DNA of 8,294 bases, taken from assembly GCA_025964075.1 (NCBI GenBank), contig JAOPZQ010000220.1, positions 1-8,294 of the forward strand. The letters are read 5' to 3'. The stretch's first letter is position 1, and each line of letters starts with the position of its first letter. The DNA comes from Solirubrobacterales bacterium. GTDB taxonomy: Bacteria > Actinomycetota > Thermoleophilia > Solirubrobacterales > Solirubrobacteraceae. The notes beneath the pieces were generated by a model. The model searched no databases, had not been told where the DNA came from, and was given only the letters and a program-made list of their open reading frames with translations. Positions 1 through 7,376 of the stretch are shown one piece after another. A program made the position numbers and the translations under genes.

Positions 1-651
1 GTGTCCTACGAGGTTGCGGTCGGCGGCACGGCCGCGGACCTCGTCGACCAGCGCGCGGCCGTGTCGCGCTCGCTGCCGACGGCCCTCGTCCTGCTCGTCG
101 CGCTCACGGTCGGCGTGCTCTGGCTGATGACCGGCTCGATCGTCCTGCCGGTCAAGGCCCTCGTGATGAACCTCCTGACGACCGCGGCCGCCGCCGGTCT
201 GCTCGTGCTCGTCTTCCAGGACGGGAACCTCTCCGGCCTCTTCGGGTTCGCCAAGCAGCAGGGGATCGAGCAGACGAACTTCCTCGTCCTCGTGGCGATC
301 GTGTTCGGCCTCTCCACCGACTACGGCGTCTTCCTGCTGACGCGGATCAAGGAAGCGCGCGACCGCGGGCTGCCGGACGCCGAGGCGGTGGCGATCGGCA
401 TCCAGCACACGGGCGCGATCGTCAGCGCCGCCGCCGTACTGCTCGCGGTCGCGCTCGGCGCGTTCGTCACCGGCCAGATGGTGTTCCTCAAGGAGCTCGG
501 GGTCGGGGCGGCCGCCGCGGTGCTGCTCGATGCGTTCGCGGTGCGCGGCCTGCTGGTGCCGGCGCTCATGGGGCTCCTCGGCGGCGCCAACTGGTGGTCG
601 CCGCGCCCGCTGCGCCGGCTGCACGATCGGCTCGCCCCGGCGCCGGCATGA
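1..651 (+). CDS. MMPL-family (RND superfamily) transporter, C-terminal part
   Basis: This is the last 216 residues of an MMPL-type membrane exporter; the gene begins before the window, so the GTG at base 1 is probably an internal valine codon. MMPL proteins use the proton gradient to export lipids or other hydrophobic substrates across the inner membrane. The visible part starts in the end of the second periplasmic loop (VGGTAADLVD). Membrane segments follow at about residues 27-43, 48-72, 92-115, 135-160 and 166-192. FGLSTDYGVFLLTRIKEA holds an Asp107-Tyr108 pair, the position of the proton-relay Asp-Tyr in MmpL3-like proteins. The ending, with Asp177, Arg182, VPALM and NWW, is typical of the family. 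The short cytoplasmic tail (RPLRRLHDRLAPAPA) lacks the long extension of MmpL3. The substrate cannot be read from this fragment. It converges on the L,D-transpeptidase with a 12-base gap. Confidence 0.9.
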   Translation: MSYEVAVGGTAADLVDQRAAVSRSLPTALVLLVALTVGVLWLMTGSIVLPVKALVMNLLTTAAAAGLLVLVFQDGNLSGLFGFAKQQGIEQTNFLVLVAIVFGLSTDYGVFLLTRIKEARDRGLPDAEAVAIGIQHTGAIVSAAAVLLAVALGAFVTGQMVFLKELGVGAAAAVLLDAFAVRGLLVPALMGLLGGANWWSPRPLRRLHDRLAPAPA

Positions 652-670
652 GGAGAGAGAGACTCAGGCC
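645..670. other. Imperfect hairpin spanning two convergent stop codons
   Basis: GGC-a-TGAG and CTCA-g-GCC form an inverted repeat around a purine loop (GAGAGAGAGA). The two TGA stops, one on each strand, lie in the arms. It could act as a weak two-way terminator between the MMPL gene and the transpeptidase gene. There is no T run on either side, so this is only a possibility. A perfect 10-base palindrome (CCGGCGCCGG) lies just before it at 637-646. Confidence 0.25.
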
Positions 671-1722
671 ACGAACACGGGCGTGCCCACCGGCGAGCGC
701 GCGTAGAGCGCGATCACGTCGGGGATCCGCATCCGCACGCACCCGTGCGACGCGGTGTGGCCGATCGAGCTGTACTCGCTCGGGTCGATGCCGTGGATGC
801 CGGCGCCGCCGTTGAAGGCCATCCAGCGCGCCTTGATCGGGTCCTGCGGCCCGGGCGGGATGACCTTGCCGGCGAGCTTTCCGGCCCACGCGCTGTTGGG
901 CACGTACCACGAGGGGTTGGTCTGCTTCCACTGGACGTCGTAGAGGCCGGCCGGCGTTTCGAGGCCCTGCATCCCCACGGCGATCGGGTAGCTGTCGGCC
1001 AGCTTCAGGTGGTCGAAGAAGCGCAGGGTGAACGACGCGCGGTCGACGATGATGTAAGCCGGGTACTTGGCGGCGAGCTGCGCCGTACTCACCTTGGGCT
1101 GCACCGTCTTGACGCGAACCCTCAGGTTGCGGTGGCCGTCGAGCGAGCTCAGCGCGCCCTCGACGGCGCTGCGCAGCGCCTTCGTGCTCACCGCGCGGCC
1201 GGTGTGCGAGACGACCTCCTGGAGACCGGAGGCGGACGGCTGGACGCTCGCGTCCTTCGCCGCGCGGTCGATCCTCGCGGCGATGTGAGCCACGAAGCGC
1301 CCGACGGCTGTGCGCGAGTAGCTCACGGTGACCGGGACGGCCGCGTGGACGGCGCCGCCGGTGAGCTCGCGCGAGACGCGGCTGAAGATGTCGCCATGAC
1401 GACTCGCCTTGACCGCCTGCGCGGCCAGCGTGGCGGGATCGCCGGCGCTGACCCGGGCCTGCCGGGCGCTGAGGGTGAACGTGTGACCGCCGGCGCGGAC
1501 CTTGACGGGGCGCCCGGCGATCCGGCGCAGCCGCTGGGAGAGGATCGCCTGGGCCCGGCTCTTGCTGAGGCCGCCGACCGGAATGCCTCCGACCTTGACG
1601 CCGGCCGCGATGGCATCCGAGCGCGAGTGGTCGTACACGAGGGCGGCGACCGCGAGCACGCCGACGAGGACGAGCACGCCGAGGACGACCGCTGGCAACC
1701 GACGAGACCGGAGCACGCGCAT
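664..1722 (-). CDS. L,D-transpeptidase (YkuD domain) with membrane anchor
   Basis: Predicted 352-residue envelope enzyme that makes 3-3 peptidoglycan cross-links or attaches proteins to the peptide stems. Residues 8-30 form one hydrophobic segment after a basic start (MRVLRSRRL), so it is a membrane anchor or uncleaved signal. The middle region, about 40-200, resembles the PG_binding_4 type found before YkuD domains in actinobacteria. The YkuD domain covers about 221-350. His310 in GIHGID and the block TASHGCVRM (Ser325, His326, Gly327, Cys328, Arg330) give the catalytic His and Cys, all present. VGMQGLETPAG (249-259) matches the conserved glycine-rich stretch before the active site. The ATG at 1722 places the basic N-terminus directly before the membrane segment, but no clear Shine-Dalgarno precedes it. 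The thiolase gene lies upstream on the same strand; the gap and its inverted repeats suggest separate control. Confidence 0.93.
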   Translation of the reverse strand: MRVLRSRRLPAVVLGVLVLVGVLAVAALVYDHSRSDAIAAGVKVGGIPVGGLSKSRAQAILSQRLRRIAGRPVKVRAGGHTFTLSARQARVSAGDPATLAAQAVKASRHGDIFSRVSRELTGGAVHAAVPVTVSYSRTAVGRFVAHIAARIDRAAKDASVQPSASGLQEVVSHTGRAVSTKALRSAVEGALSSLDGHRNLRVRVKTVQPKVSTAQLAAKYPAYIIVDRASFTLRFFDHLKLADSYPIAVGMQGLETPAGLYDVQWKQTNPSWYVPNSAWAGKLAGKVIPPGPQDPIKARWMAFNGGAGIHGIDPSEYSSIGHTASHGCVRMRIPDVIALYARSPVGTPVFVA

Positions 1723-1759
1723 ACTTTGGCACCAAACACCCGCTCGTAGAGCAGGACTT

Positions 1760-1787
1760 CTCTCAGATTGCTAAGAATCTGTCAGAG
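1760..1787. other. AT-rich inverted repeat between thiolase and L,D-transpeptidase genes
   Basis: CTCT-CAGATT, a six-base loop (GCTAAG), then AATCTG-tc-AGAG form a 10-pair stem with a two-base bulge. It lies 38 bases upstream of the transpeptidase start and 26 bases past the thiolase stop. A second, GC-rich repeat (CCGCG-gacca-CGCGG, 1797-1811) lies between it and the thiolase stop. Read on the minus strand, neither is followed by a T run, so a classic terminator is not supported. The AT-rich one could be an operator or leader hairpin for the transpeptidase gene. Confidence 0.35.
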
Positions 1788-1813
1788 GTCCGGGCGCCGC
1801 GGACCACGCGGAG

Positions 1814-3061
1814 CTACAGGCGCTCGATGACGAGCGCCACTCCCTGACCAGATCCGACGCAGATTCCGATCGCGCCGTAGCGCAGTCCGCGCTCGCGGAG
1901 CTCGGTCGCCAGTGTGAGCACGCAGCGGGTGCCGGAGTCGCCGAACGGATGCCCGAGCGCCACCGCGCCGCCGTTGGGATTCAGCCGGTCGTCGGGGATC
2001 TCGAAGCCGGTCTGCGTGCGGAACTCGCGCAGCACCGCGAGAACCTGCGCGGCGAAGGCCTCGTGGATCTCGTAGACATCGACGTCCTCCGGTCTGAGGC
2101 CGGCCTTCGCGATCGCGCGCGGCAACGCGTAGGCCGGCGCGATGCCCATGATCGTCGGGTCGACCGCCACCGTGGCGGCCGCGAGGACGCGCGCGACCGG
2201 CTGGGCGCCGAGCTGCTCGGCGTGGCCCCGGCTCGCGAGGACGACGCCGCTCGCGCCGTCCGACAGCGGGCTCGAGTTTCCGGCCGTCATCTGCTCGGTG
2301 CCCGGCTGGGGCGGGAGCGCCGCGAGCTTCTCGAGCGTCGTGTCGTCGCGGATGCCCTCGTCGTGCTCGAACGTGCGCGGCGGCTGACCGCGCCCGCCCG
2401 GAACCGGCACCGGGAAGATCTCCTTGGCGAAGCGGCCGGAGTCGCGCGCCGCGGCGGCGTGCTGGTGCGAGCGCAGCGCGAACGCGTCGATCTCGTCGCG
2501 CGGGATCTCGTACTGCGTCGCCAGGTTCTGGGCCGTTTGAATCATCTCGACGTACGCCTGGCGCTCGAGCAGCCTCGGGTTCGGCGGCCCCCCCGCGCCC
2601 GCCCACATCGTGTCGAGCATGAACACGGGCCCGCGCGGGGAGAACGGCGCGTCCCCCTTCATCAGCGCCCAGCCGGACCGGCTCATCGACTCGACGCCGG
2701 CGGCGAGGCCGAGCGAGATGTCACCGGCCTCGATGGCATGCGCGATGTTGATCGTCGCGGTCAGCGACGAGGCGCAGAAGCGGTTGATCGTGTAGCCCGG
2801 GACGTCGTCGGGGAAGCCGGCGGCGAGCGCGGCCCAGCGCGCGATGTCGCCCATCCCCTCGTGGGCGACGTTGACGACGCCCGCGGCGATCTCCTGGATC
2901 TGCTCGGGACGGACGCCGCTGCGCTCGCACGCGGCGACCATCGCCATGCCGAGGAGGTCGTCGGTCCGGATCCGCGAGAGCGAGCCGGCGTACCGGCCGA
3001 TGGGCGTGCGCGCGCCGCCGAGGATGACGGCCTCGCGCGGGTTCGCAGCGCGGGCTTCCAT
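1814..3061 (-). CDS. Thiolase family protein (acetyl-CoA acyltransferase)
   Basis: Predicted 415-residue cytosolic thiolase that either cleaves 3-oxoacyl-CoA with CoA, as in beta-oxidation, or condenses two acyl-CoA units. The N-terminus (REAVILGGARTPIGRYAGSL) is typical of the family. The nucleophile is Cys96 in NRFCASSL. His333 lies in EIHEAFAAQ, His371 in GHPFGDSGTR, and the second catalytic cysteine is Cys401 in CVGSGQG. All four key residues are present and the length is slightly above the usual 390-400. Two glycines common in the family are serine here (CASSL, CVGSGQG). The start at 3061 is the nearest ATG ahead of the conserved core; no Shine-Dalgarno is visible and the transcript may be leaderless. 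It is divergent from the aldo/keto reductase across 35 bases. The chain-length preference and pathway direction cannot be told from sequence. Confidence 0.93.
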   Translation of the reverse strand: MEARAANPREAVILGGARTPIGRYAGSLSRIRTDDLLGMAMVAACERSGVRPEQIQEIAAGVVNVAHEGMGDIARWAALAAGFPDDVPGYTINRFCASSLTATINIAHAIEAGDISLGLAAGVESMSRSGWALMKGDAPFSPRGPVFMLDTMWAGAGGPPNPRLLERQAYVEMIQTAQNLATQYEIPRDEIDAFALRSHQHAAAARDSGRFAKEIFPVPVPGGRGQPPRTFEHDEGIRDDTTLEKLAALPPQPGTEQMTAGNSSPLSDGASGVVLASRGHAEQLGAQPVARVLAAATVAVDPTIMGIAPAYALPRAIAKAGLRPEDVDVYEIHEAFAAQVLAVLREFRTQTGFEIPDDRLNPNGGAVALGHPFGDSGTRCVLTLATELRERGLRYGAIGICVGSGQGVALVIERL

Positions 3062-3096
3062 GGTCGCCGAGCGTACCGGACTGGAATACTCGGCCC
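3062..3096. promoter_or_regulatory. Compact divergent promoter region, possibly leaderless both ways
   Basis: Only 35 bases separate the thiolase and reductase start codons, and neither has a Shine-Dalgarno. On the plus strand AATACT (3085-3090) matches a -10 element at four of six positions, including the key second A and last T, and ends six bases before the ATG. That would start transcription at or near the A of the start codon. On the minus strand TACGCT (3070-3075) fits a TAnnnT -10, eight bases from the thiolase ATG. No good -35 box is seen. This is an inference from spacing and weak motifs. Confidence 0.4.
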
Positions 3097-4122
<1,026 letters not shown>

Positions 4123-4125
4123 GGC

Positions 4126-4674
4126 TCACGCGGTGTGCTTGCGCACCGCGTGCTTGTGCTTCTTCGCCTTGGGCTTGACCCGGTGGACCGTGAGCGCCGG
4201 CATGTTCGCCGCCCCCGCCTTGATGGCCTCGCGTATGCGCGGGTACGTGCCGCAGCGGCAGACGTTGCGCAGCTGGTCCAGGTCCGCGTCGGTGACCGTC
4301 CGGCCCTGTGCCTGCACGTCCTTGACCAGGGCCACCGCGGCCATGATCTGGCCGGGCTGGCAGTAGCCGCACTGGGCGACGTCGACGTCGAGCCAGGCCT
4401 GCTGCATCGGGTGAAGATCCTTGCCGACCGTCGCCGGCAGGCCCTCGATCGTCGTGATCCGGTCGGTCGACCGGATGTCCGAGATCGGGACCGAACAGGG
4501 AGCGAACGCCTGGCCGTTGATGTGGCTCGTGCACGCCTTGCAGACGCCGAGGCCGCAGCAGTACTTCGGGCCGTGGACACCGAGCACGTCCCGAAGGACC
4601 CACAGCAGGCGCACGTCGTCCTCGACGTCGACGCTGACCCGCTTGCCGTTGAGGATGAAGGTGTGAGTGGGCAC
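4126..4674 (-). CDS. (2Fe-2S)-binding small subunit of molybdenum hydroxylase (IorA-like)
   Basis: Predicted 182-residue electron-transfer subunit that carries two [2Fe-2S] clusters between the molybdenum site of the large subunit and an outside acceptor. The plant-ferredoxin-type cluster uses Cys40, Cys45, Cys48 (CCGLGVCKACT) and Cys60. The second, helical cluster uses Cys102 and Cys105 (QCGYCQPGQ) and Cys139 and Cys141 (CRCGTYPRI). All eight are present. The CRCGTYPRIREAI ending is typical of isoquinoline 1-oxidoreductase alpha subunits. There is no signal peptide, so the protein would be exported only as a partner of the Tat-bearing large subunit. The last 17 residues are rich in Lys and His (KPKAKKHKHAVRKHTA), an addition to the usual 150-160 residue family length. 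The start is GTG at 4674, with AAGGAG five bases upstream. It is the second gene of the operon; the order is large then small subunit. Confidence 0.93.
   Translation of the reverse strand: MPTHTFILNGKRVSVDVEDDVRLLWVLRDVLGVHGPKYCCGLGVCKACTSHINGQAFAPCSVPISDIRSTDRITTIEGLPATVGKDLHPMQQAWLDVDVAQCGYCQPGQIMAAVALVKDVQAQGRTVTDADLDQLRNVCRCGTYPRIREAIKAGAANMPALTVHRVKPKAKKHKHAVRKHTA
4127..4152 (+). terminator. Probable terminator hairpin for the aldo/keto reductase gene
   Basis: CACGCGGTG (4127-4135) and CACCGCGTG (4144-4152) form a perfect nine-pair stem with an eight-base loop, beginning four bases after the reductase stop codon. On the plus strand it is followed by a pyrimidine-rich stretch (CTTGTGCTTCTTCGCCTT, 4153-4170). 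That is a diluted T tract, so termination is plausible but not ideal. The whole element lies inside the last codons of the convergent small-subunit gene; the CTT triplets are the complement of the AAG lysine codons of its tail. Confidence 0.55.
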
Positions 4675-4679
4675 CGGGA

Positions 4680-4685
4680 CTCCTT
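4680..4685 (-). promoter_or_regulatory. Ribosome binding site of the small subunit, overlapping the large-subunit stop
   Basis: Read on the minus strand, the TAA stop of the large subunit runs straight into the ribosome site (TAAGGAG), with five bases from AAGGAG to the GTG start. This supports the GTG start and indicates translational coupling of the two subunits. Confidence 0.8.
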
Positions 4686-7089
4686 AGTGGGCCTTCTTGG
4701 AATGTGTCTTCTTCTTCGTGTGGGCTCTCTTCTTCTTGGCGCGGACCCGCGTGATCTTGGCCTTCTGGAGGCCGTCGGTGGGCGAGTCGGGGATCGGCGG
4801 CACGGTCGGGTAGGGGACGAACTCGAGCGGGTCGTCGTGGTTGATCGGGAACGAGGTCGGGGTCTTCCCGGTGGCCCGCCCGTAGGCGCAGGCGACGGCG
4901 GCCATCGAGGTCCCCACCCCGAACTCGCCGGCGCCGCCGGGCTGGCCGGTGGTCGGCGGCATCACGATGACCTGGAGCTCCGGAGGGGTGTTCCACTGCC
5001 GGGTGTAGAAGGCGTCGTCCCAGCTGCCCTCGAGGAAGTGCCCGTGCTTCAGATGCAGGCTGTAGCTCAGCGCCTGCGCGATCCCGTCCATGATCCCGCC
5101 CATCATCTGGGCCTGGATTCCGAGCGGGTTGATCGGCAGGCCGACGTCGACCGCGTAGACGACCTTCGTGACCCGTGGCCCGGTGTGAGCGTCGGCGATC
5201 GCCCGGTTGACTGTCTGCGGCCGGCAGTCGATCTCGACCAGGCAGGCCGAGCGGCCCTTGTACTCGCTGTGGATCGCGAGGCCCTGGGCGGTGCCGGCGG
5301 GCATCGATCGTCCCCAGTTCCCGACCGACGCCACCTTCTGGATCACGGCGCGCATGCGGTCGTCCTTGGCGAACTCGAGGCGGAACCTCATCGGGTCCTT
5401 GCCCATCGCCGCGGCCACCCGGTCGACCATCAGCTCGGTGGCCGTGCACACCTCGGGGCTGTACACGTTCCGCACGCTGCTGGTGTTGAACGTGTCGAAC
5501 GCGTAGATCTCGTTCAACAGCTGCGTGACGAGGCCGAAGTTGTAGGGGACGTTCGCGGTCAGGGTGAACACCGTCTCCGAGAACTGCAAGAAGTTCTGAC
5601 CGGGCAGGCTCGTGTCCATGGAGGTCAGGAGCTCCCCGATCCCCTGGGTGAAGTCGGTGGCCACGCCCGTGTGCCGCTGGTCGAACGCGAGCACGCTGCC
5701 GGCCGAGTGGGTCACCCGGACGCGTGAGATGACGAACGGATGCACCCGCCCCTGCCGGAAGTTGTCGGTGCGGTGCCACATCAGCTTCACCGGCTTGCCG
5801 AGCTTCTTGGAGACGAGGGCAGCCTCGAACGCGGCGTCGCAGAACAGGTGACGGCCGAACGACCCGCCTCCCTCCGTGACGTGCACGGTGACCTTGTCGA
5901 GCGGCAGGCGGAGGCTCAGCGCGATCTGCTCCCGGGCCCAGATCGGGGCCTTGAGGCTCGACCAGATCTCCGCGCGGTCCGCCCGCACGTCGGCGACGGC
6001 GCAGTTGGTCTCGAGCGGATCGCCGGGGCGGAAGTGGAACGTGAACCGCTCGTCGATCGTCTTTCCGAGCGGGAGCGCCGGAGTGAGCGGGAGCTCCGCC
6101 TTCTTGAGGTCGGCGAGCACGGAGCCGTCGGACTTGCCCTCGACCGACCCGCCGCCCCACCGCACCTTCAGGGCCCTGACGGCGTCGATGCACTGCCCGA
6201 ACGTCTTCCCCCGGACGGCGACGCCGCCCGGCACGAACTGGTTGTGCTCCACGATCACGACGTCCGTGATCCCGGGCATCGCGGCGACCTCGGCGAGGTT
6301 GTCGACGCCGACGACGCGGCCGTTGATCGTCGGCGGCCGGCAGAGCATCGTCGGCAGGGCGTCGGGGACGTCGAGGTCCATGGCGAACTGCTTTCGGCCG
6401 GTGACGATGTCGTGGGCGTCGATCCGCGGCTGCGGCGTGCCCACGATCCGCTGCTGCGCCCGCGTCTTCAGGCGCGGGCGCACGAGCGTCGTCCTCGACG
6501 CCGCCGCCTTCGTGGCGAGCGAGCCGAACGTCGCCGTCTTCCCGTTCGGGGCCGTGAACACGCCGTCGCGGACCTCGAGGTCGGACGGCGCCGCGTTCAG
6601 CTCGCGCGCTGCCGCCGCGAGCAGCCGCCCCCGGGCGATGGCGGCCGCCATCCGCACGGGCGCGTAGATCGAGTGCATCGAGTTCGATCCGCCGGTGAAC
6701 TGGTTGAAGAGGAGCTCCGGCCGGGCGTCCGCCAGCGTGACCTTGACCTTGTCGACCGGCAGGTCCATCTCGTCGGCGATCGTCATCGCCACCGCGGTGG
6801 TGATCCCCTGACCGACCTCCGCGCGAGGCAGGGCGAACGACGCCGTGCCGTCCGGGTTGACCGTGATCGCGAGCAGCCCGGCGGTCGGGAGGGCCGCCTG
6901 CGTCAGGAGGTCGCTGAGGTCGTAGAGGTCGGTTGGCGCGATCGTGGGGACGGCGGCCGCCGCCGGCTCCTCGCCCCAGCGCGCGGCGGCGACGACGGTC
7001 GGAGCGGCGATCAGGTATCCCAGCATCCGCCGGCGAGAGATCCCACCAGAGCCGTCGGCTACCGCTTCGCGGCGTCCGGGATCAGTCAT
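4684..7089 (-). CDS. Exported molybdopterin-binding large subunit of molybdenum hydroxylase (IorB-like)
   Basis: Predicted 801-residue catalytic subunit of the xanthine dehydrogenase family, which inserts a water-derived hydroxyl into aldehydes or N-heterocycles. A twin-arginine signal is present: SRRRMLG (18-24), then a short hydrophobic run (YLIAAPTVVAA) and a small-residue region near 42-46, so the folded enzyme should cross the membrane by Tat. PRAEVGQGITT (88-98) and FTGGSNSMHS (131-140) begin the cofactor-binding part. An a/b hammerhead-like region lies at about 219-300 (VTGRKQFAMDLD). GGGSFGRH (407-414) matches the molybdopterin contact loop. Glu722 in GAGEFGVG is the expected catalytic base; the proline that usually follows it is Phe. 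The last 21 residues are strongly basic (RVRAKKKRAHTKKKTHSKKAH). The ATG at 7089 is chosen because GGAGGAG lies six bases upstream and the Tat motif follows; the frame stays open upstream to 7407 but that part looks noncoding. No FAD subunit or cytochrome is nearby. The substrate is unknown. Confidence 0.92.
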   Translation of the reverse strand: MTDPGRREAVADGSGGISRRRMLGYLIAAPTVVAAARWGEEPAAAAVPTIAPTDLYDLSDLLTQAALPTAGLLAITVNPDGTASFALPRAEVGQGITTAVAMTIADEMDLPVDKVKVTLADARPELLFNQFTGGSNSMHSIYAPVRMAAAIARGRLLAAAARELNAAPSDLEVRDGVFTAPNGKTATFGSLATKAAASRTTLVRPRLKTRAQQRIVGTPQPRIDAHDIVTGRKQFAMDLDVPDALPTMLCRPPTINGRVVGVDNLAEVAAMPGITDVVIVEHNQFVPGGVAVRGKTFGQCIDAVRALKVRWGGGSVEGKSDGSVLADLKKAELPLTPALPLGKTIDERFTFHFRPGDPLETNCAVADVRADRAEIWSSLKAPIWAREQIALSLRLPLDKVTVHVTEGGGSFGRHLFCDAAFEAALVSKKLGKPVKLMWHRTDNFRQGRVHPFVISRVRVTHSAGSVLAFDQRHTGVATDFTQGIGELLTSMDTSLPGQNFLQFSETVFTLTANVPYNFGLVTQLLNEIYAFDTFNTSSVRNVYSPEVCTATELMVDRVAAAMGKDPMRFRLEFAKDDRMRAVIQKVASVGNWGRSMPAGTAQGLAIHSEYKGRSACLVEIDCRPQTVNRAIADAHTGPRVTKVVYAVDVGLPINPLGIQAQMMGGIMDGIAQALSYSLHLKHGHFLEGSWDDAFYTRQWNTPPELQVIVMPPTTGQPGGAGEFGVGTSMAAVACAYGRATGKTPTSFPINHDDPLEFVPYPTVPPIPDSPTDGLQKAKITRVRAKKKRAHTKKKTHSKKAH

Positions 7090-7095
7090 GACCGT

Positions 7096-7102
7096 CTCCT
7101 CC
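7096..7102 (-). promoter_or_regulatory. Strong ribosome binding site of the large subunit
   Basis: On the minus strand GGAGGAG stands six bases before the ATG at 7089. It decides the start, against the upstream in-frame ATG at 7407 that would add 106 residues ahead of the Tat signal. Confidence 0.85.
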
Positions 7103-7158
7103 CTCGGGGCCCTCGAAGCTCGTCCTGGCGACGACGATCTTCTCCCCACTTCGCACTC

Positions 7159-7207
7159 GATTTGTGCACGACCCTCCACGGGCGCGAGCCGTGGCGCACG
7201 ACAAATC
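7159..7207 (-). promoter_or_regulatory. Nested inverted repeats in the leader of the hydroxylase operon
   Basis: GATTTGT (7159-7165) and ACAAATC (7201-7207) are perfect seven-base arms. Nested almost concentrically inside them, CCACGG (7176-7181) and CCGTGG (7189-7194) form a second perfect stem with a seven-base loop. In a minus-strand transcript this would fold into a two-helix stem with an internal loop, ending 69 bases before the large-subunit start. It could equally be a pair of protein-binding half sites. It does not obviously match a riboswitch I know, including the molybdenum-cofactor type. Confidence 0.4.
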
Positions 7208-7235
7208 ACCCCTGCCCACGTGGATGACGGGACGA

Positions 7236-7241
7236 AATCTA
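7236..7241 (-). promoter_or_regulatory. Possible -10 element of the hydroxylase operon
   Basis: TAGATT on the minus strand matches a -10 box at four of six positions and is an AT island in GC-rich sequence. Transcription from it would begin near 7229, just upstream of the nested repeats at 7159-7207. No convincing -35 box is present at the right distance. A perfect TTGACA on the same strand at 7354-7359 is too far away and has no -10 of its own. Confidence 0.25.
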
Positions 7242-7284
7242 GGCCGGGGGCGGCGCGGACACATCGGCCGCCATGACCAAACCT

Positions 7285-7297
7285 GGGGGTCACCCCC
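7285..7297. promoter_or_regulatory. GGGGGT-C-ACCCCC palindrome, possible operator
   Basis: A perfect six-base inverted repeat around one base lies midway between the divergent operon and the PucR-type gene. A second palindrome (CCACGTGG, 7216-7223) lies nearer the operon. Either could be a binding site for the divergent regulator. Such short repeats can arise by chance in GC-rich DNA. Confidence 0.3.
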
Positions 7298-7345
7298 TGT
7301 GGGCGCGCCACAAGTCCGGTCGGCCGCTCGCCTTGTGGTTGCACC

Positions 7346-7358
7346 TGACGTGGTGTCA
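7346..7358. promoter_or_regulatory. TGAC-n5-GTCA inverted repeat ahead of the regulator gene
   Basis: Two four-base arms around five bases (TGAC GTGGT GTCA) end directly before the in-frame ATG at 7359 and 18 bases before the ATG at 7377. The position would suit autoregulation of the PucR-type gene, but the arms are short. The inner ACGTGG also occurs in the palindrome at 7216-7223. Confidence 0.25.
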
Positions 7359-7376
7359 ATGGACAATGGCCGGAGG

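Noticed and set aside
745..1749. 334-codon open frame on the plus strand opposite the L,D-transpeptidase
   Set aside because: Antisense shadow; no domain, no ribosome site, and the opposite strand encodes a complete YkuD protein.
5740..7227. 495-codon open frame on the plus strand opposite the large subunit
   Set aside because: Antisense shadow rich in Arg, Asp and Val repeats with no recognisable motif.
7354..7359. Perfect TTGACA (-35) on the minus strand ahead of the hydroxylase operon
   Set aside because: The hexamer 17 bases downstream is ACAAGG, which is not a -10 box, so I do not call a promoter there.
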